11,974 nucleotides of DNA from Tannerella sp. (GTDB taxonomy: Bacteria; Bacteroidota; Bacteroidia; Bacteroidales; Tannerellaceae): the NCBI GenBank assembly GCA_031283785.1, contig JAITBC010000104.1, positions 1-11,974 of the forward strand, in the 5' to 3' direction. Position 1 is the stretch's first letter, and every line of letters begins with the position of its first letter. The notes beneath the pieces are model-generated. The model saw only the letters and a program-made list of their open reading frames with translations, was not told the origin of the DNA and made no database searches. Positions 1-7,220 of this stretch are shown one piece after another. Both the position numbers and the translations under genes were made by a program.

Positions 1-954
1 TATGGGAAGTTCCGGCTGCTACCGATGCTTGTTGAAGGTACGGCCAAGAAAAAAGCCGGGGCAGGATTTGCCAGAAAGACGGCAATGGATGAAGCCGTAA
101 GGCGGTTTGCCGCAATAAATAAACCGGAAGGACTTATCGTTTCGCTTGACGCCGATACGTTAGTAGCAGGGAACTATTTCCGGGAGATAGAGCATGCTTC
201 CGATACAGGCAGGGCGGCGTGTTTTACGTTTCAGTTCAGGCATAATTACGATGCGGGGCAGTATCCCGAAGACGTGATGGAAGCTTGCCGGTTGTATGAG
301 ATTTACCTCCGTTACTACCGCCTGTCGCTGAAAACGTTTAAATTCCCGTTTTCCGTTCATACGATAGGTTCGTGCTTTGCCGTTCGCGCCGGTGCATATA
401 TCCGGCTTGGCGGGATGACTTCGCGGCAGGGTGGAGAGGATTTCTATTTTCTGCAGAAAGCGATTAAGATGCATCCCGTACATGAAGTTATGAGCCTGAT
501 TGTTTTTCCTTCCCCGCGTGTCTCAGACCGTGTCCCGTTCGGCACAGGCCCCTCTGTACGTCATATTCTGGAGAACGGAGGGTATACAGTGTATAATTTT
601 GAGTTATTCCGCCTCTTGAGAACGTTTTACGAACTGTTCCCTGAAATGGGGCATGGAGATGTGAAGGACAAAATTCCGGTGGATATAATGAATTATATTG
701 GCGACAAACCGTTCGACGAAATACTGTCCGAATGTCGAAGTTATTCCGGTTCGTCCGGGACATTTTTGAAAAGAATGTATGATAAATTTGACGCATTTTT
801 CATCGTTAAGTTCTTGAATACGTTTAATAATAGCCGCGCATATCCGCCGGTTGATGTCATGGAAGCCGGAAGGTCGCTGTTAAGATATTACGGCATCGAC
901 GAAGCGGAAGATTTGTATGAAACCATAACGATGTTAGACCTTAATGTGTATTGA
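1..954 (+). CDS. Family 2 glycosyltransferase, 5'-truncated by window edge
   Basis: The frame is open from base 1 and reads 317 residues to a TGA, so the true start lies upstream; the Met at base 25 is internal. Features of a GT-A fold family 2 glycosyltransferase are visible: an Ala-Arg-Lys stretch before the nucleotide-sugar site (GAGFARKTAMDEA, about residues 20-32), the metal-binding DxD-like motif DADT at residues 50-53, and the acceptor-side GGED motif at residues 144-147. No membrane segment is obvious in the visible part, so it is probably cytoplasmic or attached at the inner face of the membrane and would transfer a sugar to a cell-surface glycan. The acceptor and sugar cannot be told. 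It lies 38 bp upstream of uvrB on the same strand. The family assignment is fairly sure; a specific role is not. Confidence 0.82.
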   Translation, partial: YGKFRLLPMLVEGTAKKKAGAGFARKTAMDEAVRRFAAINKPEGLIVSLDADTLVAGNYFREIEHASDTGRAACFTFQFRHNYDAGQYPEDVMEACRLYEIYLRYYRLSLKTFKFPFSVHTIGSCFAVRAGAYIRLGGMTSRQGGEDFYFLQKAIKMHPVHEVMSLIVFPSPRVSDRVPFGTGPSVRHILENGGYTVYNFELFRLLRTFYELFPEMGHGDVKDKIPVDIMNYIGDKPFDEILSECRSYSGSSGTFLKRMYDKFDAFFIVKFLNTFNNSRAYPPVDVMEAGRSLLRYYGIDEAEDLYETITMLDLNVY

Positions 955-961
955 AATAGAA

Positions 962-969
962 TATTTTTG
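962..969 (+). promoter_or_regulatory. Possible -7 promoter element for uvrB
   Basis: TATTTTTG fits the Bacteroidetes -7 consensus TAnnTTTG and would start a transcript about 18 nt before uvrB. No TTTG lies at the right -33 spacing (19-21 bp), so uvrB may instead be co-transcribed with the glycosyltransferase gene. Confidence 0.3.
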
Positions 970-982
970 CATGTTTAATACA

Positions 983-989
983 GGAGGAG
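983..989 (+). promoter_or_regulatory. Strong Shine-Dalgarno site of uvrB
   Basis: GGAGGAG lies 3 bp before the ATG at 993. Such a strong site is unusual in this window, where most genes have none, and it fixes the uvrB start. Confidence 0.7.
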
Positions 990-992
990 TTC

Positions 993-3020
993 ATGAACTT
1001 TGAGATATCATCACCGTTTAAACCAACCGGCGACCAGCCGGAGGCTATAAAGGCTCTTGTGGAAGGCCTCTATGACGGGACGCTCTACCAGACGCTGCTC
1101 GGCGTTACGGGATCGGGGAAAACGTTTACTATCGCAAATGTCATTGAAAAAGTACAGCGTCCGACGCTGATACTAAGTCATAATAAGACGCTGGCCGCTC
1201 AATTGTATAGTGAGTTTAAAGGTTTTTTTCCGCGTAATGCGATAGAATACTTTGTCTCGTATTACGATTATTATCAGCCGGAAGCGTATATCCCGACAAC
1301 GGACACCTATATCGAAAAAGATCTTGCTATAAATGAGGAGATAGACAAGCTGCGACTGCGGGCTACGGCATCGTTGCTGTCGGGGCGGCGTGACGTCATC
1401 GTCGTATCGTCCGTATCGTGTATTTACGGTATGGCCGATCCTCGCGCTTTTGCCGAACAGGCGGTATATCTTGAACGGGGAATGAACATCCCGCGGGATA
1501 AAATGTTAAGGCGTTTTGTAGATGCCTTATATGTGAATAATAAGGTTGATTTCCGTAGCGGATGTTTTCGTGTGAACGGCGATACCGTCGATATATTTCC
1601 TGCAATAGAAGGCTACGACGGCGTGGCTTACCGGATAGAGTTCTGGGGTGAGGAGATAGAACGTATTTCTTCTTTTAACCCTCAGACCGGATATGAATAT
1701 GACGAACAGGAAAGCCTTAATGTATATCCTACGAATCTGTTTGTTACAACACAGGATCGTGTAAAAACGGCACTGGGACAGATTGCCGTAGACCTTGGTG
1801 AGCGGGTGCGTTTTTTTGAAAGTGTCGGTAAGCCGCTTGAAGCAAAACGCTTGCGCGAACGTGTAACTTTTGATTTGGAAATGATACAGGAACTTGGACA
1901 TTGTGCCGGGATTGAAAATTATTCGCGTTATTTTGATGGCCGTAAGGAAGGCGAACGCCCTTACTGCCTTCTTGACTATTTCCCGGAAGATTACCTGTTG
2001 GTTATTGACGAAAGTCATGTGACGATTCCTCAGATTCGTGCGATGTACGGGGGAGACCGTTCGCGTAAAAATACGCTGGTGGAGTACGGTTTTCGTCTGC
2101 CGGCAGCACGGGATAACCGTCCGCTTACCTTTGATGAATTTGAAATGCTTACTCCCAATATTATATATGTTAGTGCAACTCCGGCGGAATATGAACTGAA
2201 GAAGAGTGAAGGTATTGTTGTCGACCAGGTGATAAGGCCTACGGGATTGCTTGACCCGGTGATAGAGATACGTTCTTCGCTTAATCAGATCGACGATCTT
2301 ATGGAAGAGATAGAACAGCGTGCGGCGATCGACGAACGTACACTGGTTACGACACTTACAAAGCGTATGGCGGAAGAGCTTACGAACTACCTGTATCGCA
2401 TGGGCGTACGTTGCGAATATATTCACAGCGATGTGGAGACGCTGGAACGTGTACGTATCATGGACGACTTGCGGAATGGTCTTTTTGACGTGCTTGTAGG
2501 CGTCAATCTTTTACGTGAAGGCCTCGATTTGCCTTCGGTCTCGCTGGTGGCCATACTGGATGCGGATAAGGAAGGCTTTTTGCGTTCGCATCGTTCACTG
2601 ACGCAGACTGCCGGTCGTGCAGCGCGTAATATACACGGGAAAGTCATTTTTTATGCCGATACCATGACCGAAAGCATGAAACTGACAATCGAAGAAACGA
2701 ACCGCCGCCGGGAGAAACAATTAGCTTATAATGAGAAACATGGTATTACACCCCGCCAGATTGTTAAGAACACGGCATCCATACTTGGCGAGACAAAACC
2801 AAAGCTTGCCGAAGAATATGCTTATGTAGAAAAAGAACCGTCGCCCGTGGCAGATCCGGTCGTCAGGTATATGAACCGTGGACAATTGGAAAAAGCTGTC
2901 GAACGTACAAAGAAACAGATGGTAGAGGCGGCTAAAAAACTTGATTTTATCGAAGCTGCTCAATATCGTGACGAAATGATAAAGCTACAGGAGATGCTTA
3001 ATGAGAAGTACCCGAACTGA
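993..3020 (+). CDS. uvrB: UvrABC excinuclease subunit B
   Basis: UvrB is the damage-verifying helicase-like subunit of nucleotide excision repair; it is loaded on DNA by UvrA and then recruits UvrC for incision. The 675-residue length is normal for the family. Visible motifs are the Walker A loop GVTGSGKT (37-44), the beta-hairpin that wedges between DNA strands with tyrosines Y90, Y91, Y93 and Y94 (SYYDYYQPEAY), the DESH box (339-342), the helicase motif region with TLTKRMAEELTNYL and later QTAGRAARN, and a C-terminal UVR domain (about 629-670) for UvrC/UvrA contact. The start is set by a strong Shine-Dalgarno site and the usual N-terminus. The upstream glycosyltransferase is functionally unrelated. 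No SOS-type box was recognised. Nothing looks broken; identification is essentially certain. Confidence 0.98.
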   Translation: MNFEISSPFKPTGDQPEAIKALVEGLYDGTLYQTLLGVTGSGKTFTIANVIEKVQRPTLILSHNKTLAAQLYSEFKGFFPRNAIEYFVSYYDYYQPEAYIPTTDTYIEKDLAINEEIDKLRLRATASLLSGRRDVIVVSSVSCIYGMADPRAFAEQAVYLERGMNIPRDKMLRRFVDALYVNNKVDFRSGCFRVNGDTVDIFPAIEGYDGVAYRIEFWGEEIERISSFNPQTGYEYDEQESLNVYPTNLFVTTQDRVKTALGQIAVDLGERVRFFESVGKPLEAKRLRERVTFDLEMIQELGHCAGIENYSRYFDGRKEGERPYCLLDYFPEDYLLVIDESHVTIPQIRAMYGGDRSRKNTLVEYGFRLPAARDNRPLTFDEFEMLTPNIIYVSATPAEYELKKSEGIVVDQVIRPTGLLDPVIEIRSSLNQIDDLMEEIEQRAAIDERTLVTTLTKRMAEELTNYLYRMGVRCEYIHSDVETLERVRIMDDLRNGLFDVLVGVNLLREGLDLPSVSLVAILDADKEGFLRSHRSLTQTAGRAARNIHGKVIFYADTMTESMKLTIEETNRRREKQLAYNEKHGITPRQIVKNTASILGETKPKLAEEYAYVEKEPSPVADPVVRYMNRGQLEKAVERTKKQMVEAAKKLDFIEAAQYRDEMIKLQEMLNEKYPN

Positions 3021-3027
3021 TTTTTTT

Positions 3028-3045
3028 TTGAAAAACGTTTTTCAA
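3028..3045 (+). promoter_or_regulatory. 18-bp perfect palindrome, candidate operator
   Basis: TTGAAAAACGTTTTTCAA is a perfect inverted repeat with no spacer. It covers the -33 position of the promoter that precedes the Crp/Fnr-type gene, where a bound protein would block transcription. The outer TTGA/TCAA arms recall FNR-type sites, but here they are 10 bp apart rather than 6. A T-run (3021-3029) directly after the uvrB stop flanks it, so it might also form an AT-only hairpin; this is a poor terminator as no T-run follows. Confidence 0.5.
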
Positions 3046-3068
3046 TTAAAAAATATGTTGTATATTTG
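3038..3068 (+). promoter_or_regulatory. Promoter of the regulator/transporter operon
   Basis: TATATTTG at 3061-3068 matches the Bacteroidetes -7 element TAnnTTTG. TTTT at 3038-3041, exactly 19 bp upstream, is a one-mismatch -33 element (TTTG). The expected start is near 3073, giving a leader of about 24 nt before the GTG at 3097. Confidence 0.6.
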
Positions 3069-3096
3069 TGCTCTGTAAGTATGTTATTTAACAATC

Positions 3097-3798
3097 GTGG
3101 TAAAGCAGGAAAAAAGAGTAATTGATTTATCGGCCAGTTTACCGGAAGTCTGGAGAGTTCTTACGGAAGAAGAACGGGATACGTTGCGTAATAATTCAAA
3201 AATTCAAAATTTCAAAAAGAATGAAATGATTTATTGCGAAGGTGATGAAGCGCGTGATATGATGTGCTTGTTGAAGGGTAAGGTTAAAATTTACAAAGAT
3301 GGGATCGGCGGTCGCAGTCAGATTATCCGCATGATAAAACCTATCCAGTATTTTGCTTACCGGGCGGCATTTGCGCAAGAACTTTACCGTACGAATGCCT
3401 CGGCTTTCGAGGCATCGGTTATTTGCCTCATCCCGATGACGGTAGTGGAAAGTCTTATTTACGGGAATCCTAATCTTGCGATGTTTTTTATACGGCAGTT
3501 GTCGAAAGATTTAGGCGATGCTGATGAACGGACGGTGACGCTTACCCAGAAACATATTCGCGGACGTTTGGCAGAGTCTTTGTTGTATTTGCGTGACAGT
3601 TACGGACTGGAGGAAGATGGCGCGACGATAAGCATCTATCTTTCGCGGGAAGAACTGGCAAATCTGTCGAATATGACAACGTCGAATGCTATCCGTACTC
3701 TTTCAATTTTTGTTTCCGAACATATTATCGCTGTTGATGGACGGAAAATTAAAATTATAGATGAAGAACGATTGCGTAAAGTAAGTCGAAGGGGTTAA
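3097..3798 (+). CDS. Crp/Fnr-family transcriptional regulator
   Basis: This 233-residue protein has the two-domain layout of the Crp/Fnr family: an N-terminal cNMP-binding-like beta-barrel (about 23-125, with KNEMIYCEGDEA and LLKGKVKIYKDG), a dimer helix (about 127-160), and a C-terminal winged helix-turn-helix (about 183-205, SREELANLSNMTTSNAIRTLS). The GExxxRS-type phosphate-binding cassette of cAMP-binding members is not recognisable between residues 82 and 106, and there is no N-terminal cysteine cluster for an iron-sulfur centre, so the signal is unknown. The start is GTG; a TAA 21 bp upstream closes the frame and no in-frame ATG comes before residue 44. The transporter ATPase gene begins 21 bp after the stop, which makes co-transcription and local control of the transporter likely. 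The palindrome over the promoter could be its own operator. Confidence 0.87.
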   Translation: MVKQEKRVIDLSASLPEVWRVLTEEERDTLRNNSKIQNFKKNEMIYCEGDEARDMMCLLKGKVKIYKDGIGGRSQIIRMIKPIQYFAYRAAFAQELYRTNASAFEASVICLIPMTVVESLIYGNPNLAMFFIRQLSKDLGDADERTVTLTQKHIRGRLAESLLYLRDSYGLEEDGATISIYLSREELANLSNMTTSNAIRTLSIFVSEHIIAVDGRKIKIIDEERLRKVSRRG

Positions 3799-3819
3799 TT
3801 TTTTTCTAAAACCTGTTTT

Positions 3820-4839
3820 GTGGAACACTCATTAATAGTAAGTTATCAAGACCATTTATTGTTTACCAGTGATTCCCGCTGGCTTCATCCACTTTTCGAA
3901 TTACATGATTTTTTGCAAAGAGAACAGGTCCCGGTATCGGAACTTTTTCTTCGCGATAAGATTGCGGGTAAGGCTGCCGCGTGTATGATTGTACGCATAG
4001 GGATAACAAAATGCCATGTGGAACTCATCAGCAGGCGTGCAATACCGGTGTTTGAAAAGGCAGGTGTTACGTATTCGTATGATAACATGGTGGAGCAAAT
4101 AGACTGTCGTACGGAATATCTGATTGACGATGACATGTCGGTCGAAGATGCCTGGTTTTTCTTGCGTAAACGCGCCGGAAGGGTAGACGGATTACCTGTT
4201 CGTATGGCGGATGTTTCCGTCGCCGTTGACTCGTTTGTTGTTTTAAAGGAACTTAATCTTTTACTTTCTGCCGGCGAACAGTTGGTTATACATGGCGCAA
4301 ACGGTGTCGGGAAAACGACTTTACTGAGAAGCCTGCTTGGGCTTGTGACGCCGGTAAGCGGCGTTATACAAATCGGCGACTTTCGGGTTGGGACGAAGGA
4401 ATGGATGCATAACCGCATCTATACGGCTTACGTTCATCAGGAAAATGTAAAAAATACGTTTCCCATTTCGGCCGGTGAAGTGGTGTCGATCGGACTTGCG
4501 GGAAGTAAAATGCCGCCTTCGGAACTCCGGTATCATGTGGAAATAGCCATGCGGCGAACGGGATGTTTCCATCTGCTGAAGCGTTCGTATCATTCTTTGT
4601 CGGGTGGAGAAAAACAGCGTGTTTCGTTGGCGCGTTGTCTGTGTCAACATGCAAAAGTCCTGTTGTTTGACGAACCTACTTCTTTTCTGGATCGTGAAGG
4701 AAAAGACGATTTGATTGTTTTGTTGCATGAACTTTGCGATAAAGAGACGCCTACCGTTCTGATGGTTTCGCATGACACGGCATGGATAGAACAATTGGCC
4801 TGGAATATGAAAGAACTGAAAGGAGGCCGGCTATGTTAG
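3820..4839 (+). CDS. ABC transporter ATPase with N-terminal DUF1893-like domain
   Basis: The C-terminal two thirds is a metal-type ABC ATPase that would power uptake with the permease encoded next. Motifs: Walker A GANGVGKT (159-166), Q-loop Q207, signature LSGGE (260-264), Walker B VLLFDEP (280-286), D-loop SFLD (288-291) and H-loop H318. At 339 residues it is about 100 longer than a usual ZnuC-type ATPase. The extra N-terminal part (about 3-118) resembles DUF1893 (TM1506-like, a deaminase-fold domain): LHPLFELHDFL, then DKIAGKAAACMIVRIG (46-61), CHVELISRRAI and VTYSY. The C-terminal cysteine-rich end I recall for stand-alone DUF1893 proteins (CPxE then CxxC) is missing. The start is a GTG with no Shine-Dalgarno site, 21 bp after the regulator gene; it is supported because the domain match begins almost at once. 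It overlaps the permease gene by 7 bp. The ATPase call is certain, the DUF1893 call is from memory of the family. Confidence 0.9.
   Translation: MEHSLIVSYQDHLLFTSDSRWLHPLFELHDFLQREQVPVSELFLRDKIAGKAAACMIVRIGITKCHVELISRRAIPVFEKAGVTYSYDNMVEQIDCRTEYLIDDDMSVEDAWFFLRKRAGRVDGLPVRMADVSVAVDSFVVLKELNLLLSAGEQLVIHGANGVGKTTLLRSLLGLVTPVSGVIQIGDFRVGTKEWMHNRIYTAYVHQENVKNTFPISAGEVVSIGLAGSKMPPSELRYHVEIAMRRTGCFHLLKRSYHSLSGGEKQRVSLARCLCQHAKVLLFDEPTSFLDREGKDDLIVLLHELCDKETPTVLMVSHDTAWIEQLAWNMKELKGGRLC
4820..4826 (+). promoter_or_regulatory. Shine-Dalgarno site of the permease gene
   Basis: AAGGAGG lies 6 bp before the ATG at 4833 and inside the end of the ATPase gene. It picks 4833 over the in-frame ATG at 4782, whose extra residues (MDRTIGLEYERTERRPA) are charged and unlike the family N-terminus. 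Confidence 0.7.
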
Positions 4840-5630
4840 AACTGTTGTCGCTTACTCCTATCATAAAAGGTTTGGTATTGCTGGTTGTCGCCGGTGTTTC
4901 TTTTCCGATCACAGGCGTTTATCTGTTGCGCCTCAACTTGCTCCCGTTGCGTTTTATGCTTATGCACGGCGCAATACTCGGAGGCGCTGTGGCTTTATCT
5001 TTTTCGTGGAATCCTTTTGTTACTACAATTGCAGTGAATTTGTTGCTTGTTATACTTATGACGAAGGCATCGCGTTCTCTTAAAACAGATGCCGGATATG
5101 TAAGCACTTTTTTTATGGTAATATCCATATCCCTCGCCTTTATTCTTGTTTATAAATTTAATGTACAGGCGAAAGATACGCTGTCGCTTTTATGGGGAAG
5201 TCTTTATACGTCGGATTGGAAAGAAGTTGTTGCGGTAATAGTGTTCTCTTTTTTGCTTATTATGTTTCAGTTCGTTTATTACCGTAAATTGCAGGCGTTC
5301 TTTTTCGACAGGGAAATAGCATATACATCCGGTGTGAACGAACGTTTATTATATTATACTATCGTATTGCTTACGGCTTTAACCGTCGCAATGGCGATGA
5401 AAATAATCGGAGCGCTGTTGCTTGATGCGTTGTTGCTGCTTCCGGCGTTGATCGCTACATTCCATGCGAAGAGTTTGCGTGGCGTGCTTGTCTGGTCTTC
5501 ACTGTGGGGCGGGTTGTTTGCAACGGGAGGTTTTTTTCTTGCGTTGATTATTGATCTTCCGGCCAGTTCGATGATAGCAGCTCTGGCCTCTGTCGTTTTT
5601 ATTGTTATTTTTATTATCAGACGGAAATGA
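4833..5630 (+). CDS. ABC-3 family metal transporter permease
   Basis: This 265-residue, very hydrophobic protein is the membrane channel of a zinc/manganese-type ABC importer. About seven to eight membrane segments can be read, starting at residues 9-33. Family landmarks are MLMHGAILGG (42-51, equivalent to the DALSHA segment of ZnuB), LLWGSLYTSDWKEV (119-132), the cytoplasmic coupling region FFFDREIAYTSGVN (157-170), and KIIGALLLDALLLLPALIA (190-208). The ATG at 4833 is preferred because of its Shine-Dalgarno site. The gene overlaps the ATPase gene by 7 bp and its stop overlaps the next gene's start in an ATGA, so translation is probably coupled across all three transporter genes. ZnuB/MntB-like is the nearest description; the metal transported is not settled by the sequence. 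Confidence 0.92.
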   Translation: MLELLSLTPIIKGLVLLVVAGVSFPITGVYLLRLNLLPLRFMLMHGAILGGAVALSFSWNPFVTTIAVNLLLVILMTKASRSLKTDAGYVSTFFMVISISLAFILVYKFNVQAKDTLSLLWGSLYTSDWKEVVAVIVFSFLLIMFQFVYYRKLQAFFFDREIAYTSGVNERLLYYTIVLLTALTVAMAMKIIGALLLDALLLLPALIATFHAKSLRGVLVWSSLWGGLFATGGFFLALIIDLPASSMIAALASVVFIVIFIIRRK

Positions 5631-6406
5631 AAGAATTATTGATAAAATCCTGTCTATGTATGGCGGTCTGTCCTGCGCTTTTTGTTGCTTCGTGCCGGAG
5701 TGGTGGGAAAACATCAGGTAATACAGGAAAACCCGTTATTGTAGCGACGACCGGCTGGACGGCTGCCTATGCGGAAATGGCCGGTGCGGAAAATATTGTT
5801 GTGCTGGCGCCGTTTGAGATGGCGCATCCTTCCGAATATGAATTGCGTCCCGGTGATATCTCTGTGATTGCAGATGCCGAAATTATTGTTTATGCCGGAT
5901 ACGAAGTAATGACGGAACGTCTGAGGAAAGGGCTGGATATACCGCAGGACAAACTGTTGCTTATAGATACGGATTATAGTTATGCGACCATCGAACAGTC
6001 CGTTATGACGATAGCAGGAAAGCTGGGGACGGAAAATCTTGCTCGTGAGAATCTTCAAGATTTAAAACGTGCATACAACGAAGGGCGTGATGCTTTGCGG
6101 GGAAAAAATATGTTAGGGAAATCAGTAATGGCACATCGTTTCCAGTCATCTGTCGTCAGAGAGCTGGGCTTAAATCCTATTGTCATCTTCGGCCCTTCGT
6201 CGCCCGAAGCTTCGGAAATAGCGGCGGCATCCCGCGAACAGGTGTTTATGATAATTGACAATATTCATAATCCTGTAGGACAGCCCTTCAGGGACGTGTT
6301 GCCAGGTAGCGCCTATGTGCAGTTATTGAATTTTCCGGGACATAAAGATACGAGGACGTTGGTGGACGTAGTCCGCTATAATGTTTCGCGACTCATATCC
6401 GAGTAA
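5627..6406 (+). CDS. Metal ABC transporter substrate-binding lipoprotein (ZnuA/TroA-like)
   Basis: This 259-residue protein should capture the metal outside the inner membrane and deliver it to the permease. A signal peptide ends in the lipobox VASC with lipidated Cys23. The ZnuA-type fold is indicated by VIVATTGWTAAYAEMAG (37-53), HPSEYELRPGDISVIADAEIIVYAGYE (67-93) and a linking helix (about 120-160). Candidate ligands are H67, H170 (VMAHRF) and H214 (DNIHNP), with D211 nearby. In canonical ZnuA the first His sits two residues later (PHxY); here that place is Ser69's neighbourhood (H67-P-S-E-Y), so the site is shifted. There is no His-rich loop as in many Zn-specific proteins. The gene starts inside the permease stop (ATGA). 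Metal specificity is open. Confidence 0.88.
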   Translation: MKELLIKSCLCMAVCPALFVASCRSGGKTSGNTGKPVIVATTGWTAAYAEMAGAENIVVLAPFEMAHPSEYELRPGDISVIADAEIIVYAGYEVMTERLRKGLDIPQDKLLLIDTDYSYATIEQSVMTIAGKLGTENLARENLQDLKRAYNEGRDALRGKNMLGKSVMAHRFQSSVVRELGLNPIVIFGPSSPEASEIAAASREQVFMIIDNIHNPVGQPFRDVLPGSAYVQLLNFPGHKDTRTLVDVVRYNVSRLISE

Positions 6407-6415
6407 CAGTGTCTT

Positions 6416-7216
6416 TTATCTTACGGCATTCCTTATGCGGATTAATTTTGTCAGCAAATCTTCTAACCGGTCTAACGGTAACATGTTCGTAGCATCGGAT
6501 TTTGCTTTCATCGGCTCGGGATGCGTTTCGATAAATAAGCCGTCCGTTCCGACAGCAACGGCAGCTTTTGCGATTGTTTCGATGAGTTCCGGTAATCCGC
6601 CGGATATGCCGGATGTCTGATTTGGTTGTTGTAGGGAATGGGTGATATCGGTTACAACAGGGAATCCGAATTTCTTCATTTGCGGGATACAGCGGAAATC
6701 TACCACCAGGTCCGTATATCCGAACGTTGACCCCCTTTCCGTGAGCATCACATTCGGATTGCCCGAATCTACCACTTTTTGTGCAGCAAACTGCATTGAT
6801 TCGGGAGCGAGGAATTGTCCTTTTTTAATGTTTACAATCTTGCCCGTTTTAGCTGCGGCAGCCAACAGGTCGGTTTGCCGGCATAAAAATGCCGGGATCT
6901 GCAGTATGTCGACATATTCGGCAGCCATATCGGCTTCTGTTGTTTCGTGTATATCGGTTATGGCAGGAATACCTAATGTCTCATGTACTTTACGTAATAT
7001 TTTTAAGGCTTTTTCGTCGCCTATTCCGGTGAAGGAATCGATACGCGAACGATTAGCTTTCCGGAATGATCCCTTAAAAACATAAGGAATGTTCAGCTTT
7101 TCGGTTATACCGGCAATGCGTTCCGCAATCTGTAATGCCATATCTTCATTTTCGATGACACAGGGACCGGCCAGCAAAAAGAAGTTTTCCGTACGTGTTA
7201 AATCTTTTATTGTCAT
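6416..7216 (-). CDS. kdsA: 3-deoxy-8-phosphooctulonate synthase, metal-dependent class
   Basis: KdsA joins phosphoenolpyruvate and arabinose 5-phosphate to give KDO 8-phosphate, the precursor of the KDO sugar linking lipid A to the core of lipopolysaccharide. The 266-residue length is usual. Motifs include LLAGPCVIENE (14-24), FKGSFRKANRS (47-57), TDIHE (88-92), RGSTFGY (161-167), and HPEPMKAKSDATNMLPL (232-248). C19, H193, E230 and D241 line up, at a constant offset of 8, with the metal ligands I recall for the Aquifex enzyme (C11, H185, E222, D233), whereas the E. coli metal-free type has Asn at the first place. So this is the metal-dependent class. It starts 4 bp after the miaA stop and is probably co-transcribed with it. 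Its stop codon is 9 bp from that of the convergent lipoprotein gene. Confidence 0.97.
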   Translation of the reverse strand: MTIKDLTRTENFFLLAGPCVIENEDMALQIAERIAGITEKLNIPYVFKGSFRKANRSRIDSFTGIGDEKALKILRKVHETLGIPAITDIHETTEADMAAEYVDILQIPAFLCRQTDLLAAAAKTGKIVNIKKGQFLAPESMQFAAQKVVDSGNPNVMLTERGSTFGYTDLVVDFRCIPQMKKFGFPVVTDITHSLQQPNQTSGISGGLPELIETIAKAAVAVGTDGLFIETHPEPMKAKSDATNMLPLDRLEDLLTKLIRIRNAVR

Positions 7217-7220
7217 AGTT

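Noticed and set aside
1527..2426. 299-codon open frame on the minus strand inside uvrB
   Set aside because: It is antisense to a certain uvrB gene, has no family motifs and an odd Arg/Thr/Phe-rich composition typical of shadow frames.
3081..3125. 14-codon frame starting at an ATG before the regulator gene
   Set aside because: It overlaps the regulator start in another frame, has no ribosome site and no informative codons; probably chance.
3885..4794. Several minus-strand frames of 96-177 codons opposite the ABC ATPase gene
   Set aside because: The plus-strand gene shows every ABC motif; the opposite frames have none and overlap one another.
4782..4832. Upstream in-frame ATG for the permease gene
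   Set aside because: A good Shine-Dalgarno site lies before 4833 and the 17 extra residues are charged and unlike the family.
6389..6406. Hairpin ACTC/GAGT at the end of the lipoprotein gene as a terminator
   Set aside because: A 4-bp stem inside the coding end with no adjacent T-run is too weak.
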